Shown: one piece after another, positions 1 to 11,061 of the stretch | Position numbering within the stretch: position 1 is the first letter of the stretch | Layout: each line of letters opens with the position of its first letter | Assembly: GCA_964017145.1 (NCBI GenBank) | Contig: OZ024852.1 | Location: 2,543,945-2,607,944, forward strand | Direction of reading: 5' to 3' | DNA from: Agrocybe praecox | Taxonomy: Eukaryota > Basidiomycota > Agaricomycetes > Agaricales > Agrocybaceae | Length of the DNA: 64,000 bases | Position numbers and translations under genes: made by a program | Notes under the pieces: generated by a model | Database searches by the model: none | What the model saw: only the letters and a program-made list of their open reading frames with translations | What the model was told of the DNA's origin: nothing

Positions 1-88
1 AATCTACCGAAACAATAACCTGGTCTTCTCACCCCGGTCAAGTTCGTAAGTCACCGCATGCATGATTGAGTCCGGTTGCTACCTTAGC

Positions 89-1188
89 CTACTCCTGAGC
101 AGCAGAAGCCCGTTTTGCAAGTATTTTGGCGCTTATCTGTGTATACGGCATCGCGTGAGTGTCCCAATGGAAGATATGAACCCAGAAAGGTACAAACGTT
201 ACGAATGTGGACTGAAGCGCGTGCAACCCCGAATTGCTCGCTGAGCTTGTATTTTTCGAGAGCTTCTTCTAGTCTACCAGCTTGGTGGGTATAATTATAA
301 GTACAATAGCAGGGGAAAATATAGGCCCAGTACGTACTTGCTTCAAGGACTGCAGCATGGTTGAAAGCAATTTCAGGATCTTCCGGAGATAGAGAAGATG
401 CAATCCTGTGTTACATGTTCTTCAGTAAACGATATGTCATATTAACGTCGAACTTACTCCAGATGGTGCAGAGCTAGATCAGGACGAGATACTGGTAACG
501 AAAAGAAAAGTTTGATAAGTGACCTCCCAACCTGCTGTGTGCAAGAGTTGACCATACCTGGTGAAATTATGTATGCACTGGCGAGATCTAGAGCCAAAGT
601 CAGCTTTCCCTCTTAACGAAATCTATAGAATCACGTTCTTGTGTGGGCATCAGGGCTAGAAGGTTGCAGGGCTATGGATTCCTTCCAAGCTGAGATAGCG
701 TCGTCGTACTCCTCTTTTTGTTTCCCTGTCAGTTTGAGGGTACAAATTCAAGAAAAGAGGAGCATACTGAGATGGTAATGAGTAACACCGAGATTAAATA
801 GTGAGCTTGCGGTGCGCTTGATTTCACAGCTTCGTTTGTAAAGTTTTTTGGCTCCCTCAACGTCTCCTTCCTCCAACTTTGCGGTACCTTGTTCAAGACA
901 ACGTAAAGCTTCGGCTTCGGCTGGATCCGAGGCTGACGATTGTGCAGTAACAGATGAAGCCCAACCTACGAGAAAATGACGAATGTCAAATCCGAGTTGA
1001 GAAACGTGAGACAAGTTCTTACGCCTCGAAGGAGTTGCAAGTCTTCCAAAGCTTCCAAGTTGTACTCTAGACACGGAGGTGATAGAACGCCGACATGCTG
1101 ATGACCTCGTGGTGGTGGACAAAACAAATGACAGGTTCAAGAGACCAGGAATCCTACGCGTTGCGCGAGTAGCGGCAATAAAGGACAT
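89..1188 (-). CDS. TPR-repeat protein with mitochondrial-type N-terminus
   Basis: Eight exons read on the minus strand: 1188-1023, 965-768, 725-639, 587-558, 491-458, 405-338, 280-198 and 136-89. They sum to 714 nt, giving 237 aa. The first ~55 residues are rich in Arg/Ser and lack acidic residues, as in a mitochondrial presequence. From about residue 75 tetratricopeptide helices follow: an EAEALRCLEQG unit, an EEYDDAISAWKESI unit, and a C-terminal ATGRLEEALEKY unit. This suggests a helical scaffold in mitochondria; no catalytic motif is seen and the exact family was not identified. Intron 3 is unusual: the frame is kept only with a GA donor at 638 (GAACGT) and the acceptor at 588, which restores the expected HTNLASAY motif. 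Every other junction is GT..AG. The gene is divergent from TIM23. Confidence 0.75.
588..638 (-). other. Intron with GA-AG termini (apparent mutant donor)
   Basis: This is a 51-base intron of the TPR gene. The donor reads GAACGT where GTACGT would be canonical. The acceptor is CTCTAG, with a CTGAC branch-point-like sequence just upstream. The nearby GT at 633-632 leads to an in-frame stop with each acceptor I tried. The GA choice keeps all eight exons in frame. Confidence 0.6.
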
Positions 1189-1472
1189 TTTAATCGTTAT
1201 TCTAGCGGATATTAATCTAAATATTACTGAAAAATCTCTCAGTAGTTGAACAATTCTGAAAATATGTTAGAGGACTTACGATGACTGAGAATGAAGGCAG
1301 TGGTAGTAGAAACGATACGAGACGTCTTGCACTTCCCCGAAATTGTGGCACGTGATGATGCTTATTGCCGCCAAGTGACGTTGCATCAAAATTTTTGACC
1401 TCGTACTTCTCCGCGTCCGTCACCATACTATTTTCTTAAGTCTCGTTCATCCTTTAATCCTCCCTTAATATC
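1189..1472. promoter_or_regulatory. Divergent promoter, TPR gene / TIM23
   Basis: These 284 bases separate two start codons pointing away from each other, both for mitochondrial-type proteins. A palindromic CACGTG E-box lies at 1349-1354. Shared control is an inference from spacing and product location. Minor open frames inside it look like chance. Confidence 0.5.
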
Positions 1473-2612
1473 ATGTCTACCGAGGCGTCTTCGTCCCAGA
1501 ATCCCACTGATGTTCTCAGAACCGCATCTTTCTCGCGGACCGACGGTTCTGCATCCATAGAACAAGCGAGCACATCGTCCGACTTGCTCATGGCAGCATA
1601 CGACCCAGCCAAGCTACACCCGCTCGCTGACCTTGGGGACAAATTGGACTATCTACTCCTCGATGATGACAAGACAAGCGAGCTCCCGGGAGCTGACACA
1701 GCCATTCCTTCTAGGGGTTGGAGTGATGACCTGTGTTATGGAACGGGTACCATGTACCTCAGTGGTAAGTGGAATTTCTTTGAAATTACTCCTTTTGAGT
1801 CTGTGGGTCGCGTAAAGCCTCGTTCTTCCCCCTTCATGTCTCTCACCTTATCTAAACGTCTCGAACGACCCATCTTTAGGCCTCTTATTGTTTTAATTTG
1901 TCACATGCTCACCCCACTTTCTAACAGGTTTGGCCCTTGGCGGTGCATGGGGAGTGCGCGAAGGTGCTCGAAGGCCTCTTGCCGTGTCAAATACCAGACT
2001 GCGGATCAACAGTATTTTGAACTCTGTCACACGGAGAGGAACGTTTATTGGTAACTCTGCCGGAGTAATGGGTGAGTTCGTCCCATTGCCAATGCAGATG
2101 TCATTGAACTTAAAGGAAAATCTTCTTTTTATAGCTCTCATATACAATGGAGTTAATTCTTCCATTGACGCTTTTAGAGGAAAACACGACACACTGGGCA
2201 GCATGACAGCCGGTGCAGTGACAGGCGCCTTATTCAAATCCACTGGTACGTCTTCCGTTTGCTACGCAAACCTTACCNNNNNNNNNNNNNNNNNNNNNNN
2301 NNNNNNNNNNNNNNNNNNNNNNNNNNNNNNNNNNNNNNNNNNNNNNNNNNNNNNNNNNNNNNNNNNNNNNNNNNNNNNNNNNNNNNNNNNNNNNNNNNNN
2401 NNNNNNNNNNNNNNNNNNNNNNNNNNNNNNNNNNNNNNNNNNNNNNNNNNNNNNNNNNNNNNNNNNNNNNNNNNNNNGCTACGCAAACCTTACCGGTCCT
2501 TTTCTCATCTTTGTTTCTCTTTTTGTCAGCTGGGGTCAAACCGGCCATTGCAGCTGCTACGGTAGTGTCAGGTATGGCAGGTATCTGGAGTTATGTGAAG
2601 AAGAACGTTTGA
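1473..2612 (+). CDS. TIM23: Mitochondrial inner membrane import translocase subunit Tim23
   Basis: Four exons, 1473-1764, 1928-2071, 2135-2245 and 2530-2612, sum to 630 nt and give 209 aa, the usual Tim23 size. The N-terminal ~90 residues form the acidic intermembrane-space domain (LADLGDKLDYLLLDDD). Then come the Tim17/22/23 membrane helices, with YLSGLALGGAWGVREG, a Gly-rich segment RRGTFIGNSAGVMALIYN, GSMTAGAVTGALFKSTAG, and a last helix ending in WSYVKKNV. Tim23 forms the presequence translocase channel with Tim17 in the inner membrane. Introns are GT..AG. The third intron holds a 200-base N gap, but no coding sequence is lost. Start: first ATG of the long exon, 284 bases from the divergent neighbour. 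Confidence 0.95.
2261..2494. repeat. 17-base direct duplication flanking assembly gap
   Basis: The same 17 bases (gctacgcaaaccttacc) end at 2277 and restart at 2478, on either side of the N run. Collapsing one copy and the Ns gives a normal short GT..AG intron, so the gap probably hides an unmerged contig overlap rather than missing sequence. Confidence 0.85.
2278..2477. other. Assembly gap, exactly 200 N
   Basis: A run of exactly 200 N, a round number typical of a placeholder, lying wholly inside intron 3 of TIM23. Confidence 0.95.
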
Positions 2613-3334
2613 TGAGATTCCCTTATGTATTTACAACCTTAATCCTTACCTTTTATCCCGGCTCTCGTATCTTGGCAGATCTGTGAGGAAGGTTGTCCAT
2701 ATTTGAGTTAAGTATAAAGATTTCGATTTCGTGTTTTCAGTTCCTCATTTCCAGCTACTTGGCGTCACAATAAAGCCTTCACATTGACATACTTCCAGAA
2801 CCTTAGATGCTGTGGTCGCCTCATTCCTGTTACGGTCCACCCTAACATGATTACTATAAATATTCTTCCGTACGTTTGTTGCGCCGCCGCATCTGTCGCT
2901 TTGGAAAGTTTGGTGACTTGCTATTTAGGTTCATACCTTGACTTTGATGGCGACGCCTGAAATTTTTGGAAGCCCACCCTCGCTTATTGGAATCGGATTC
3001 GTCGACACCCTGCCCTTTCATAAAAGCCTGGAATCAAAATGCGACCAAGTGCCGTCTACTCTCATACAATTATACGACGGCGGACGTGTGTGTGCATCTT
3101 TGCATCCTTTTAATCCGAAAGTTTGTTTTTCGTCTCTTGTTTTCATTCCTGTATTCTCACCGAGAGCCCATTGTCTTTTTAACATAGAGCCTAATGCGCT
3201 CGCCCGTAAAAACACGCGATCACTTCCACCGTGTGCCTATTTCGTCACATTCTATTTCTCGACAGCCACAGCAGAAGGAATGTACAGCCCAAACGATTTC
3301 TCTTAAATATTGTACGCTGGATGGACAAGAATGC
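2613..3334. other. Intergenic: TIM23 3' end to velvet gene 5' region
   Basis: Open frames at 2938-3306 and 3194 onward have no recognisable domain and partly run into the velvet first exon. I read this as TIM23 3' UTR plus velvet promoter and 5' UTR. An upstream in-frame start for the velvet protein is possible because the frame stays open, but 3335 is the first in-frame ATG. Confidence 0.5.
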
Positions 3335-4564
3335 ATGTCAAGATCCCCTGAACTTTCGTGCACGGAATATTCAAGCAGCAGCGGGAAATCCTCTCCCCAC
3401 TCCTCGTACGGCTCTCTAACGTACTCCTCCCCCGCTTCAAGTACGAGCCAGAGTCCCCCAACCAGTCATAGCTCGCTAGCAAAGCTGCCTGCGTCTTCGG
3501 GTTCTCCTCCTCCATCAAGCCGCCAACAGCAACCACGAATCCAAGTTTCTTCTTTGTTATCCGACCCACAGCTACGGTAAGTTACAAATTTCAATCGACC
3601 CCAGTGCAACGAGGCAAGATCTTTGCATGTTCTACGTCAGAGCTAATTTAAATTTTGACACAGATCCTATCAACTGGAAATTGTGCAACATCCACTCCGG
3701 ACGGCGGAATTCGGGCCCGCGTACTTGTCCCGCATACCAATAACGCCACCAATCATCGCGCGGCTTACGGTCAGGGACTCCTCCGGCAACTCCGTCATTC
3801 CGTAAGTTTTTTTTTTTTTTTTTTTTTTTGAAATATCTATTTGTTTTCTCTCTTTTACTTTTCATGATGATTCGATTCTAAAACATGTTCTTTTTTTACA
3901 TTCCTTCTAATCTATCTATCTATCCTGCCATGTTCATCATCATTATCACCACGGATAACATTATGCAGGGAGTGGGAGCTGCCCTTTCTCCTCGCACATC
4001 TGTCCCTATTTTCCGGCGACGGCACAACGCCGTTGGACATGGGATCGTTCATCGGACGAGCTAGCCGCCACCAACCAATGCTTTACGGAGCGCTGAGCAC
4101 TGCTGTAGAGCACTACGAAGATCTGCAGGGAAACATGGGCCTGTTTTTCCTCTTCCCAGATGTTAGCATAGGCGTGCGCGGCCGATATCAACTCAATGTA
4201 ACGCTATTCAGGATTAGCAAGTGAGTTTCGTGCACGAACCTTTATTTGACTGATATCGAATTTCTTCATGCAAGATGTTGACTGATTTCCATCTGTCTAA
4301 CTCGTCTTTCTTCTTCCGCATAGCCCCGTAACGAATCAACTCGCCCCTGTAGGTACCTATTTGGCGCATGCAAAGACGAGAACTTTCGAAGTCGTGCCCC
4401 TTCCTGAATATGTAGCTGCGCGTGTGTGGAATAGCTCTTTTTTTCTCGCCTCTTTCCCAAGCTAATCAACCTTTCTGTTTACAGCGACGACTAGACTCAC
4501 GCAATGCTTCATCCGACAAGGGGCGAGGTTATTCTCAAACTCGCCACCATACCCTCCATATTGA
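3335..4564 (+). CDS. Velvet-domain regulatory protein
   Basis: Five exons, 3335-3576, 3664-3801, 3969-4220, 4324-4431 and 4495-4564, sum to 810 nt and give 269 aa. Residues ~1-78 are a Ser/Pro-rich disordered head. The velvet domain starts at YQLEIVQHPLRTAEFG and includes ITPPIIARLTVRDSSGN, ELPFLLAHLSLFS, LQGNMGLFFLFPDVS and RGRYQLNVTLFRISN, ending near TRTFEVVPLPEY. Velvet proteins are fungal DNA-binding factors with an NF-kB-like fold that couple light and development to sporulation and secondary metabolism, usually as dimers. The Cys common in the 'MCG' position of VosA/VelB types is replaced here (AEFG), so I do not assign VeA, VelB, VosA or VelC. A 23-T run follows the donor of intron 2. 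Confidence 0.85.
3807..3829 (+). repeat. Poly-T tract (23 T) in velvet intron 2
   Basis: An uninterrupted run of 23 T begins directly after the GTAAG donor of the second intron. Its length may be unstable or mis-sequenced. It does not touch coding sequence. Confidence 0.9.
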
Positions 4565-6132
4565 TACCCTTCGATTTTCTTTCGATCGAAGCCTTTCGTT
4601 CCAGTCGGCCTAGTTATTTTTACTATCCGACTTTTTCTCCTTACACCCTGCCTTAGTGTACATTTCTCAAGAATCCATCGGGGCCAACTGTGTGCCCGAG
4701 GTCTCGACTCTCGGGGCATGAGTTATTTTAATTATTAAACTTCATGACGTCATTTCTCTTGGCATTGGAAGATTTTCAGATTTTCCAAATCATTATTCAA
4801 TATTCAAGAGTATAAGTTTACCAACGAAGTAAGTATCAACAGACCCATCTACGTAACATATGAGAATTTAAGCCATCGCTTCCCTGCTGCAGGCTTACTC
4901 CAAGGTGCTGACTGCCACTCGTCGACATCGCTTAGATATAAGGATTTATTTATGGGACAAATAGAAGACGCGGAGGATGTAGAGAGTCGTTTAAGTAAAG
5001 GCAACAAAAAGGCAATTACGATTTTTGGATGAGAAGCGGGAATGAAAATAATCATGAGAGGAATTTAATCAATGCTTTGTGGGATTTTGTATTGCAAAGC
5101 CTTTGAAACCGACGATCCAACTGAAAGGGAAATGAATTTGGAATTCTTTTTTGTGGCTAGCGCCGTGTCAAACAAAGTAAGCGTCCTTATGTCAAGCCAA
5201 AAGGCGTAATGGAAAGAAAGTTACTATGTACTATGTTCTATAGCCTTGAAATAGAAATATTGGTACGAAAGATGAGGAAAATTAGTCGTAATAGCAGGAT
5301 TACTACGATCCACTGGGAACGATGTCCCTGGTGTGTTTAATAACGGAGAATCGCGAAATACCTAGTACTACTACTAGCCTTCCGACTATGACGGCCGCCG
5401 GTCTGCTTATGGGAAGAGGCCATATAGGAACACTTGGATCTTAGTCCTCGAGGCGTCCACCATTCACCGTCTTCTTCTTCACGTTGTTTTAACGTTATAT
5501 TCTAATAATAAAGGGAGTAACTTCCAACGCCCTAGCCGTACGGATGTCAAATATATGTAATTTGAGAGGAACTTCTATAAGCCAGCCGGATCGAAAATGT
5601 AGGGTTACATACCGCTGTCAAAAATGCGCACGCGACCAGAGGCCTGCAGGCGATTTTTTTTAGATGCACTTTTGACCGAGGCAACAGTCTGAATTCTATA
5701 ATTACCGCGAATGATTATAAGCAACAAGTTGCGGCCTCGCTCCGCTTCAGCATAAGAAGGTCTGAACAGGGACAGTTGGAAAATGAGGAAAGACGAACGG
5801 CCAGATTATGCCGGTTCATAATTTCATGAAATGATGCAGGGCCCAAGTGAACACGATTTAAATGGGACAAAAATTGAATTACATTCGTTTGTCGAGGCAG
5901 TCTCGACTCTCTGTGACATTTATTTGGTTTCTATTCTGAGGTGCTGTGGGAAAAGGCAGATGGTCGAGGCCTTTTCAATTGTCTTCAAGTCCAACACATC
6001 CATGAGGTCCGTGGAACTTTCAGAGCTGGTTTTTTACAAATGAAGTTTAGCGTCAACATGATGGTGTATTGTCCAGCAACTTAACCACCTCGAGAATAAA
6101 CATAGTCAAGCTACGATTAAATCAAAATCGAA
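4565..6132. other. Intergenic, no gene recognised
   Basis: Only short frames under 75 codons, none with a protein motif. I see no terminal repeats or transposase-like sequence. Confidence 0.5.
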
Positions 6133-7824
6133 TCAAGCATTCAAGACCAAAGGTGTATTCGTCGTTTCGACAACGACGCTTCCGTTTGGAAGGAACCTCC
6201 GGAGTATCTGGCCGGATACCTCGGTGCCCCACGCCATAGCAGTACTAGTTCTCTTCTTCCTGTGCTGTCCACTTAGATTCTCGATATCTGGATGGTTTAC
6301 AACAGTGGGCATAATCCTGGTCGAACGCAGACTGATGTAACCTTCGTAGGCGGGATTCAAGGCGACAGTAGCCGATGCGTTTGTCGCCTTTCCTCTGTAG
6401 CGAGGCCTTGAATCGACACGGGAAGAGGGGAAATTAACCGCGAGGGCTCCGTCAGAAGTGGAGGTTGTAGCGCCAAAAATTCCCCGTCGTCATTGTTCGT
6501 GAGCAGACTGATATTGGCAGAGAGTGGGCTGTTAACCAAGACATTCGGATTAACGGATGGATGAATATGGTAAAGAGATGGACTACATACCCGGTGGTGT
6601 TGTGGAGGCTGAGTTCAGGAACTTGGTCGATGTGCGAAAGACCGACGTTAGCTTGAATAGCACCGTCATGGAGACGCAAGCCGGGTCGTGTGGTGACGTT
6701 GAAGTTCCCTTCGCCACTACTATGTCTATCAAATCTTTTTTCAGATATTTGCGCTTGTAGCCGCTACTTACCTCGGCACTAGTCCCCCCATTCTGGCCTT
6801 GTATATGAATTTCATGAAATAAAACCTTTTCGCTCATAGCAGCCACGGAGTGACACTTTTATCCAAAAGCCGTGTTTCGAAGCCTTTGATGAAAAGAGGG
6901 GGAGACAAAACTTCCGGCAGGACGATCATCATCGCGAATCTGATAGGTTCTTAGATTGTGTTGGTATTTCCAGTAGCACTTCGGAGTCTCGCGCTAGACG
7001 TCAGCTGCAGGTTACAGAATATCGAGTCAAGATGGGTGAACTGACGAGGATAGCGACATATTTTTCCCTTTCGCCACTGTAGCGTCACGATACGCTCGTC
7101 ATAGCGCAAGCTTTCGTCAAGTTGGGGACCTTGTTGCTTTGAAGAGATATCTTCACTTCCACAGTTGGAGAATCGACATTCTGTGAGTCGGAAGTTACGA
7201 CATGACCATGTCCGCCGAGATTGTAACCGTCGGAGACAAATCTCAGAAGTGAATCAGAAAGTTGGACTTCGAACGAGGTCTCGAATTAATTTGGGCATCA
7301 TTTTCGATGCAGTCGTGCAACCTAGTATCAAGGCCCATGATATCTGGCCACTCATACTCGTTTGTACTGCCCATACAGCATTGAACATAAGATGAAGGGC
7401 CGCCAGGATTACAAGGCATATCGAGCACTTTGAGACTCGTCGACCGTGTGCTTTGCGGAAAGGGACTGCATTGTCAGTGACAGGCTCAGGTTCAGGAGCC
7501 TGAGCTTCTGGGTCATCCCGATAGTGCTGTGGGAATGGGACTGGTAGCTGTAGTTGCTTGCACATCTGACTGTGTGGACATTAGTGCAGTCCAACGCAAG
7601 AGAAATTTAAGGGCTGTGAGATTATGAGAGTCCTTGAAATCTTAAGATTGTATCCATTATCAGCTATCGACATGTATGGGATAGTGTTCTCATTGTAGCC
7701 CAAAGGAGCTCTGATGAAGTTGTGATACAAATCAATAAATGACGGTATTTTGAACTGTGCAGTGAAAACTTACGTGGGGATTTGAGCAACTAGTGGGTGT
7801 TAACGTCTTCGAGCATTCCGCCAT
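6133..7824 (-). pseudogene. Decayed adhesin-like repeat membrane protein, copy 1
   Basis: Reading on the minus strand, fragments occur in the order expected for a family I recall from Agaricomycetes: a short head (start near 7824), a basic patch and hydrophobic helix (ICLVILAALHLMFNAVWA), then beta-repeat pieces SDGYNLGGHGHVV, LFIKGFETRLL, FHEIHIQGQNGGTSAE, EGNFNVTTRPGLRL, GPLSANISLLTNNDDG, ATTSTSDGALAVNFPSS, NPAYEGYISLRST and a final GSVVVETTNTPLVLNA then stop. The family resembles DUF4097-type putative adhesins; the exact name is uncertain. Frame changes not explained by GT..AG introns occur near 6850, near the G run at ~6785 and near the GGGG at ~6483, so it looks broken. Sequencing error in the G runs is the alternative. 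Confidence 0.5.
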
Positions 7825-8149
7825 TGCAGTTGTCTCTTTCGTAACTCATTCAGTAGGCCGGAAAATTAGACAGGAGCGCAGGAAAGACGTGGATCAGGTC
7901 GGTTATTAAGAATAGTTAGTTATTTGCCGTCAGATGTTGTTGAGCAGGTGCAACCTGGACCTTCGAGCGGAACGACATAGCGTGAAGTCTACTATCAGCA
8001 TGTTCCATACTCTGCACCGTTTGCTTCTGAGCTGTATGTATCCATCTCAGACAAAAAAATCAGCAGAAAAATTCGAGGATGAATTATTGGCTGGTCTAAA
8101 GTAGAAAACTTCGGTTAAACGTCCATGAGCAAAGAAGGGTTGAAACATA

Positions 8150-9130
8150 CCCGTACCCGACTGACAGGCCTATGTAGGCTTTAGCAGATTGCATCGTCGA
8201 GCTAAATCTTCAACGCCTGGCGATCCTGAACCACAGCCATAATTTTGGTCGAACGTGGTTTGAGATAAGCATCATGTCCTAGCCTGTGTTAGAAGACCAC
8301 GATATATATGGTAAGATCCCGAGTTTGGGCTGTAGACAAACCTCCCATGGATAAGGTCGTCAAAGAAGTAAACAACGAGAGATGCTTTGGATGATTGGAA
8401 GTGTTGGTCGCAACTCAAAAACACCCGCAAGCCTCAGTGTTCGCCGAGACAAATCTGCAGCTCAGCTTGATTAGAGAAGAACCGAATACATAAGAAACTG
8501 CAGATTGCATACCTGACAGCCTTGGAACATCGATATTATGTATAAACCAGAGACTGAGACTACTGTGGGTTCGAATCTACCACTATAACCTGTCGCTTCT
8601 TGAAAGAACCTTCAATATCACCGATGACAGTCGTGATTTAGATGCTCTTAAGAATGCACGTGTAGATGAGATATAAATCCCTTTAAAAATAAAAAAGGTA
8701 TGGCTTTCAGAGAATATACCCCTTTGACATCAAGTTCCTCAGTAGGCGTGGCCAATACCGAAGCTAGCAGAAGGCGAGGGAAATGCAGCATCGCTTTTGG
8801 AAAATGCCGAACATTAATCTGTCCAACTGTTGACGATATTATTACTTGCTCGACTTTACTTCGAATAAACAAGATGAGACTTCTCAAGCTTTTACTCGAA
8901 GCAACCACGTAATCGTCAGCCTCCGCCAAGGCCAAGGCAGCTGGGTGATCGACTGTATATCTTTTTTCCCGTAGTGTAGAAAATAACTTTTTTTTTTCGA
9001 CGGATAGCCCTCTAGAGTCTAGAGTGGTGCAGGAGAAAGTTGCGGATGTCGAGCGATAGCATAGCCATGTATCGACGGGGTGGCCGAAGAATGAGTAGGC
9101 TGTCAAGATAGGTCCAAGTTCGGGGAGCAA
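8150..9130 (-). pseudogene. Probable second decayed copy of the adhesin-like family
   Basis: Same strand as copy 1 and just upstream of it. A piece at 8240-8275 reads LKPRSTKIMAVV and matches SLRSTRIMPTV of copy 1 at protein and DNA level (ggtcgaacg shared at both sites). A 160-codon frame at 8648-9130 contains EQVIISSTVGQINV, resembling the FHEIHIQGQNGGTSAE repeat. No continuous reading frame joins the pieces. The assignment rests on short similarities and is tentative. Confidence 0.3.
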
Positions 9131-9570
9131 GGGTTAGTTACTGTGCACAATCGTAATAGTAAACACGAAGCCGGATAGCCTCAGGGATTTCGTCCTGTGT
9201 GGCATAAATTTAAGCCGTACTTGAGCCGTACAATGAAAATTTGATAAAAATTCAACTCCTAAAGACAACTTCAACCTGTCTATCAGAGCTGTTTCATCCG
9301 TTATTGTTGATTCGGTCACCAGGGAGGTGTTATTGCTCTTGGTTTCGACGTATGTGTAGCAGTAAAAAGACAAGCGAACACGATGCACTGATAAAAAGAA
9401 GGCTAAGCCGCACTGAGGCTCTGCTTACTGCGGACACGGCCACGCGGAGAGCTCGTGATTCAACTCGGACAAACAAAAAGCGGCATAGATCGACGCTTTG
9501 TTAGCCAAGTCCTTCCTTTCCTCAAGCCTTTTCCATTCTCACCACCACCGTCCTTGACAAGCCGTAGAGA
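9131..9570. other. Intergenic, promoter side of CYSTM gene
   Basis: Short frames on both strands without motifs. The last ~100 bases are pyrimidine-rich, as expected in front of the CYSTM start. Confidence 0.4.
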
Positions 9571-10298
9571 ATGAGTGCCAGAGATTATTATACCGATGGA
9601 AAGCCCCAGGAGAACAACGGCGGCTACTATCCTCCTCAAGGTATGTCGACCCACTTTTAGCAAGTCGGGATTTAGGCTGGGCAGGGATGCGGGTGTGAAC
9701 TCCTCCGGTTGTGGCTCCATTTATCAGGCACAAGACTGTAAAGTTGACCGAAGGAACTCGGGAACCCGTTCGGTGCTCTGCTAAACCGACCTGGCTTACC
9801 TAGGAAAAGCAATGGCTGATTCTTCTTATTCTTCCAGGTCCCCCACAAGGCGGTTATTATCCTCAGGTACTTTCAAACCGGTCGGGAAACTTAGGGAATG
9901 ACGGCTGACGGCAATTTCTTTCAGCAACCTCAACAGGCCTATCAAGGTGGATACAACGGGCCTCCTCCCCAGGGGTACCCTCAACAAGGTTACCCTCAAC
10001 AAGGTTACCCACAACAGGGGTACCAACCACAACCTGGTCCACAGACTGTTTATGTGTAAGTCACTATGGCAAACGTTGTCTTTCGACGCATCGTGCTGAC
10101 CTTCGTGATTTCGCAGTCAACAACCACCTCAGAATAATAACGGTGGCGGTGCTTCGACCGGATGCATGGCCTGCTTAGCTGGATGCTGCTTGTGCTGTTG
10201 CGCCGAAGGTATGTAATAAACTCCATGATTTGAAAGATTATTTATATCTCATCATATGGTTTATCTTTAATATAGAAATTTGCGATTGCATATTTTAA
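9571..10298 (+). CDS. Cysteine-rich transmembrane (CYSTM) protein with PQQGY repeats
   Basis: Five exons, 9571-9640, 9838-9866, 9925-10055, 10117-10208 and 10276-10298, sum to 345 nt and give 114 aa. The N-terminal two thirds is Gln/Pro/Gly/Tyr-rich, with GGYYP units and a GYPQQ unit repeated three times, like the tails of rhodopsin/annexin-type proteins. After an Asn/Gly linker the C-terminus is a Cys cluster, CMACLAGCCLCCCAEEICDCIF, the hallmark of the CYSTM module, which is thought to insert into the plasma membrane. CYSTM proteins are linked to stress tolerance in yeasts and plants. The first exons are very small, and the last one carries only the final seven codons after the split one. 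All junctions are GT..AG. Confidence 0.85.
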
Positions 10299-11061
10299 GC
10301 CCAGCTGTACATGTTGTGGCTGCTGCCGCCGGACGTTATCATCTCTAACCACTCGGAATTAGATTGACATTTAACGTCGTTCGGAACACCCACACTTGTT
10401 TTTTTGGATAATAATTATCACTACTTGTATCAGAAGCAGAACACTCCCGCTTTTATATCGGTTTCCATCCTCCCTTCATGATATCATTCTCTGCTCCTTT
10501 GCATGCACTGTCCTACCGTATATATACGTATATGGTGTATACTACTGTTTTTTTCTTTCTTCTTCCCATCTCTTATGTCGGATCAATATCAATTCTCATT
10601 TCATTGCTGCTCGTCTCTTCTCATGCCACTTATGAATGCATTATACTTATTTTAGCTAATAACATGCTTTATAACCACCGTAATCCCCATGCGCCAGTGG
10701 CCTTGCAAGTACTTGGACAGATACGCGAAACGACAGATTGAGAAGTATAACTTGTATACTGATGCACAAGGTCTTCTCGATATTCTTAACCCCAGAAACA
10801 TGGAATAGGTAGAGAAGAAAACCCTTCAGACTTGCTTCAGACTGACAGAGAATCATCTGTCAGCACCAACACAATGATATTTTCCAACAAAAGCCAGTAG
10901 ACCAGTATAATATTGTAGTCTGTTCGTATGGTTGAAGTTTAACGTCTTGACTGATAGCACCAAAAATCACCGGTATGTTCGTTCACTTCTATTATTATTC
11001 GAAAAAGTACGACGTGCTCCATTGTCATCTACAGATAGTTTATAACAAGGAAGGTAACATT
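10299..11061. other. Convergent intergenic region, 3' ends of CYSTM and CYT1
   Basis: Holds the 3' UTRs of two convergent genes. Hydrophobic frames at 10396-10741 come from T-rich sequence and have no homologue I recognise. Confidence 0.5.

Noticed and set aside
8560..8590. T-loop-like sequence ggttcgaatct, suggesting a tRNA
   Set aside because: The flanking bases do not pair as a T stem and no D or anticodon arm is found upstream.
9460..9720. Minus frame with a hydrophobic helix (VAAVVLLGLSIGIIIS)
   Set aside because: It is antisense to the CYSTM first exons and intron, which form a complete spliced gene; no independent support.
10396..10741. Overlapping hydrophobic plus-strand frames
   Set aside because: They arise from T-rich 3' UTR sequence, with no motif and no splice signals.
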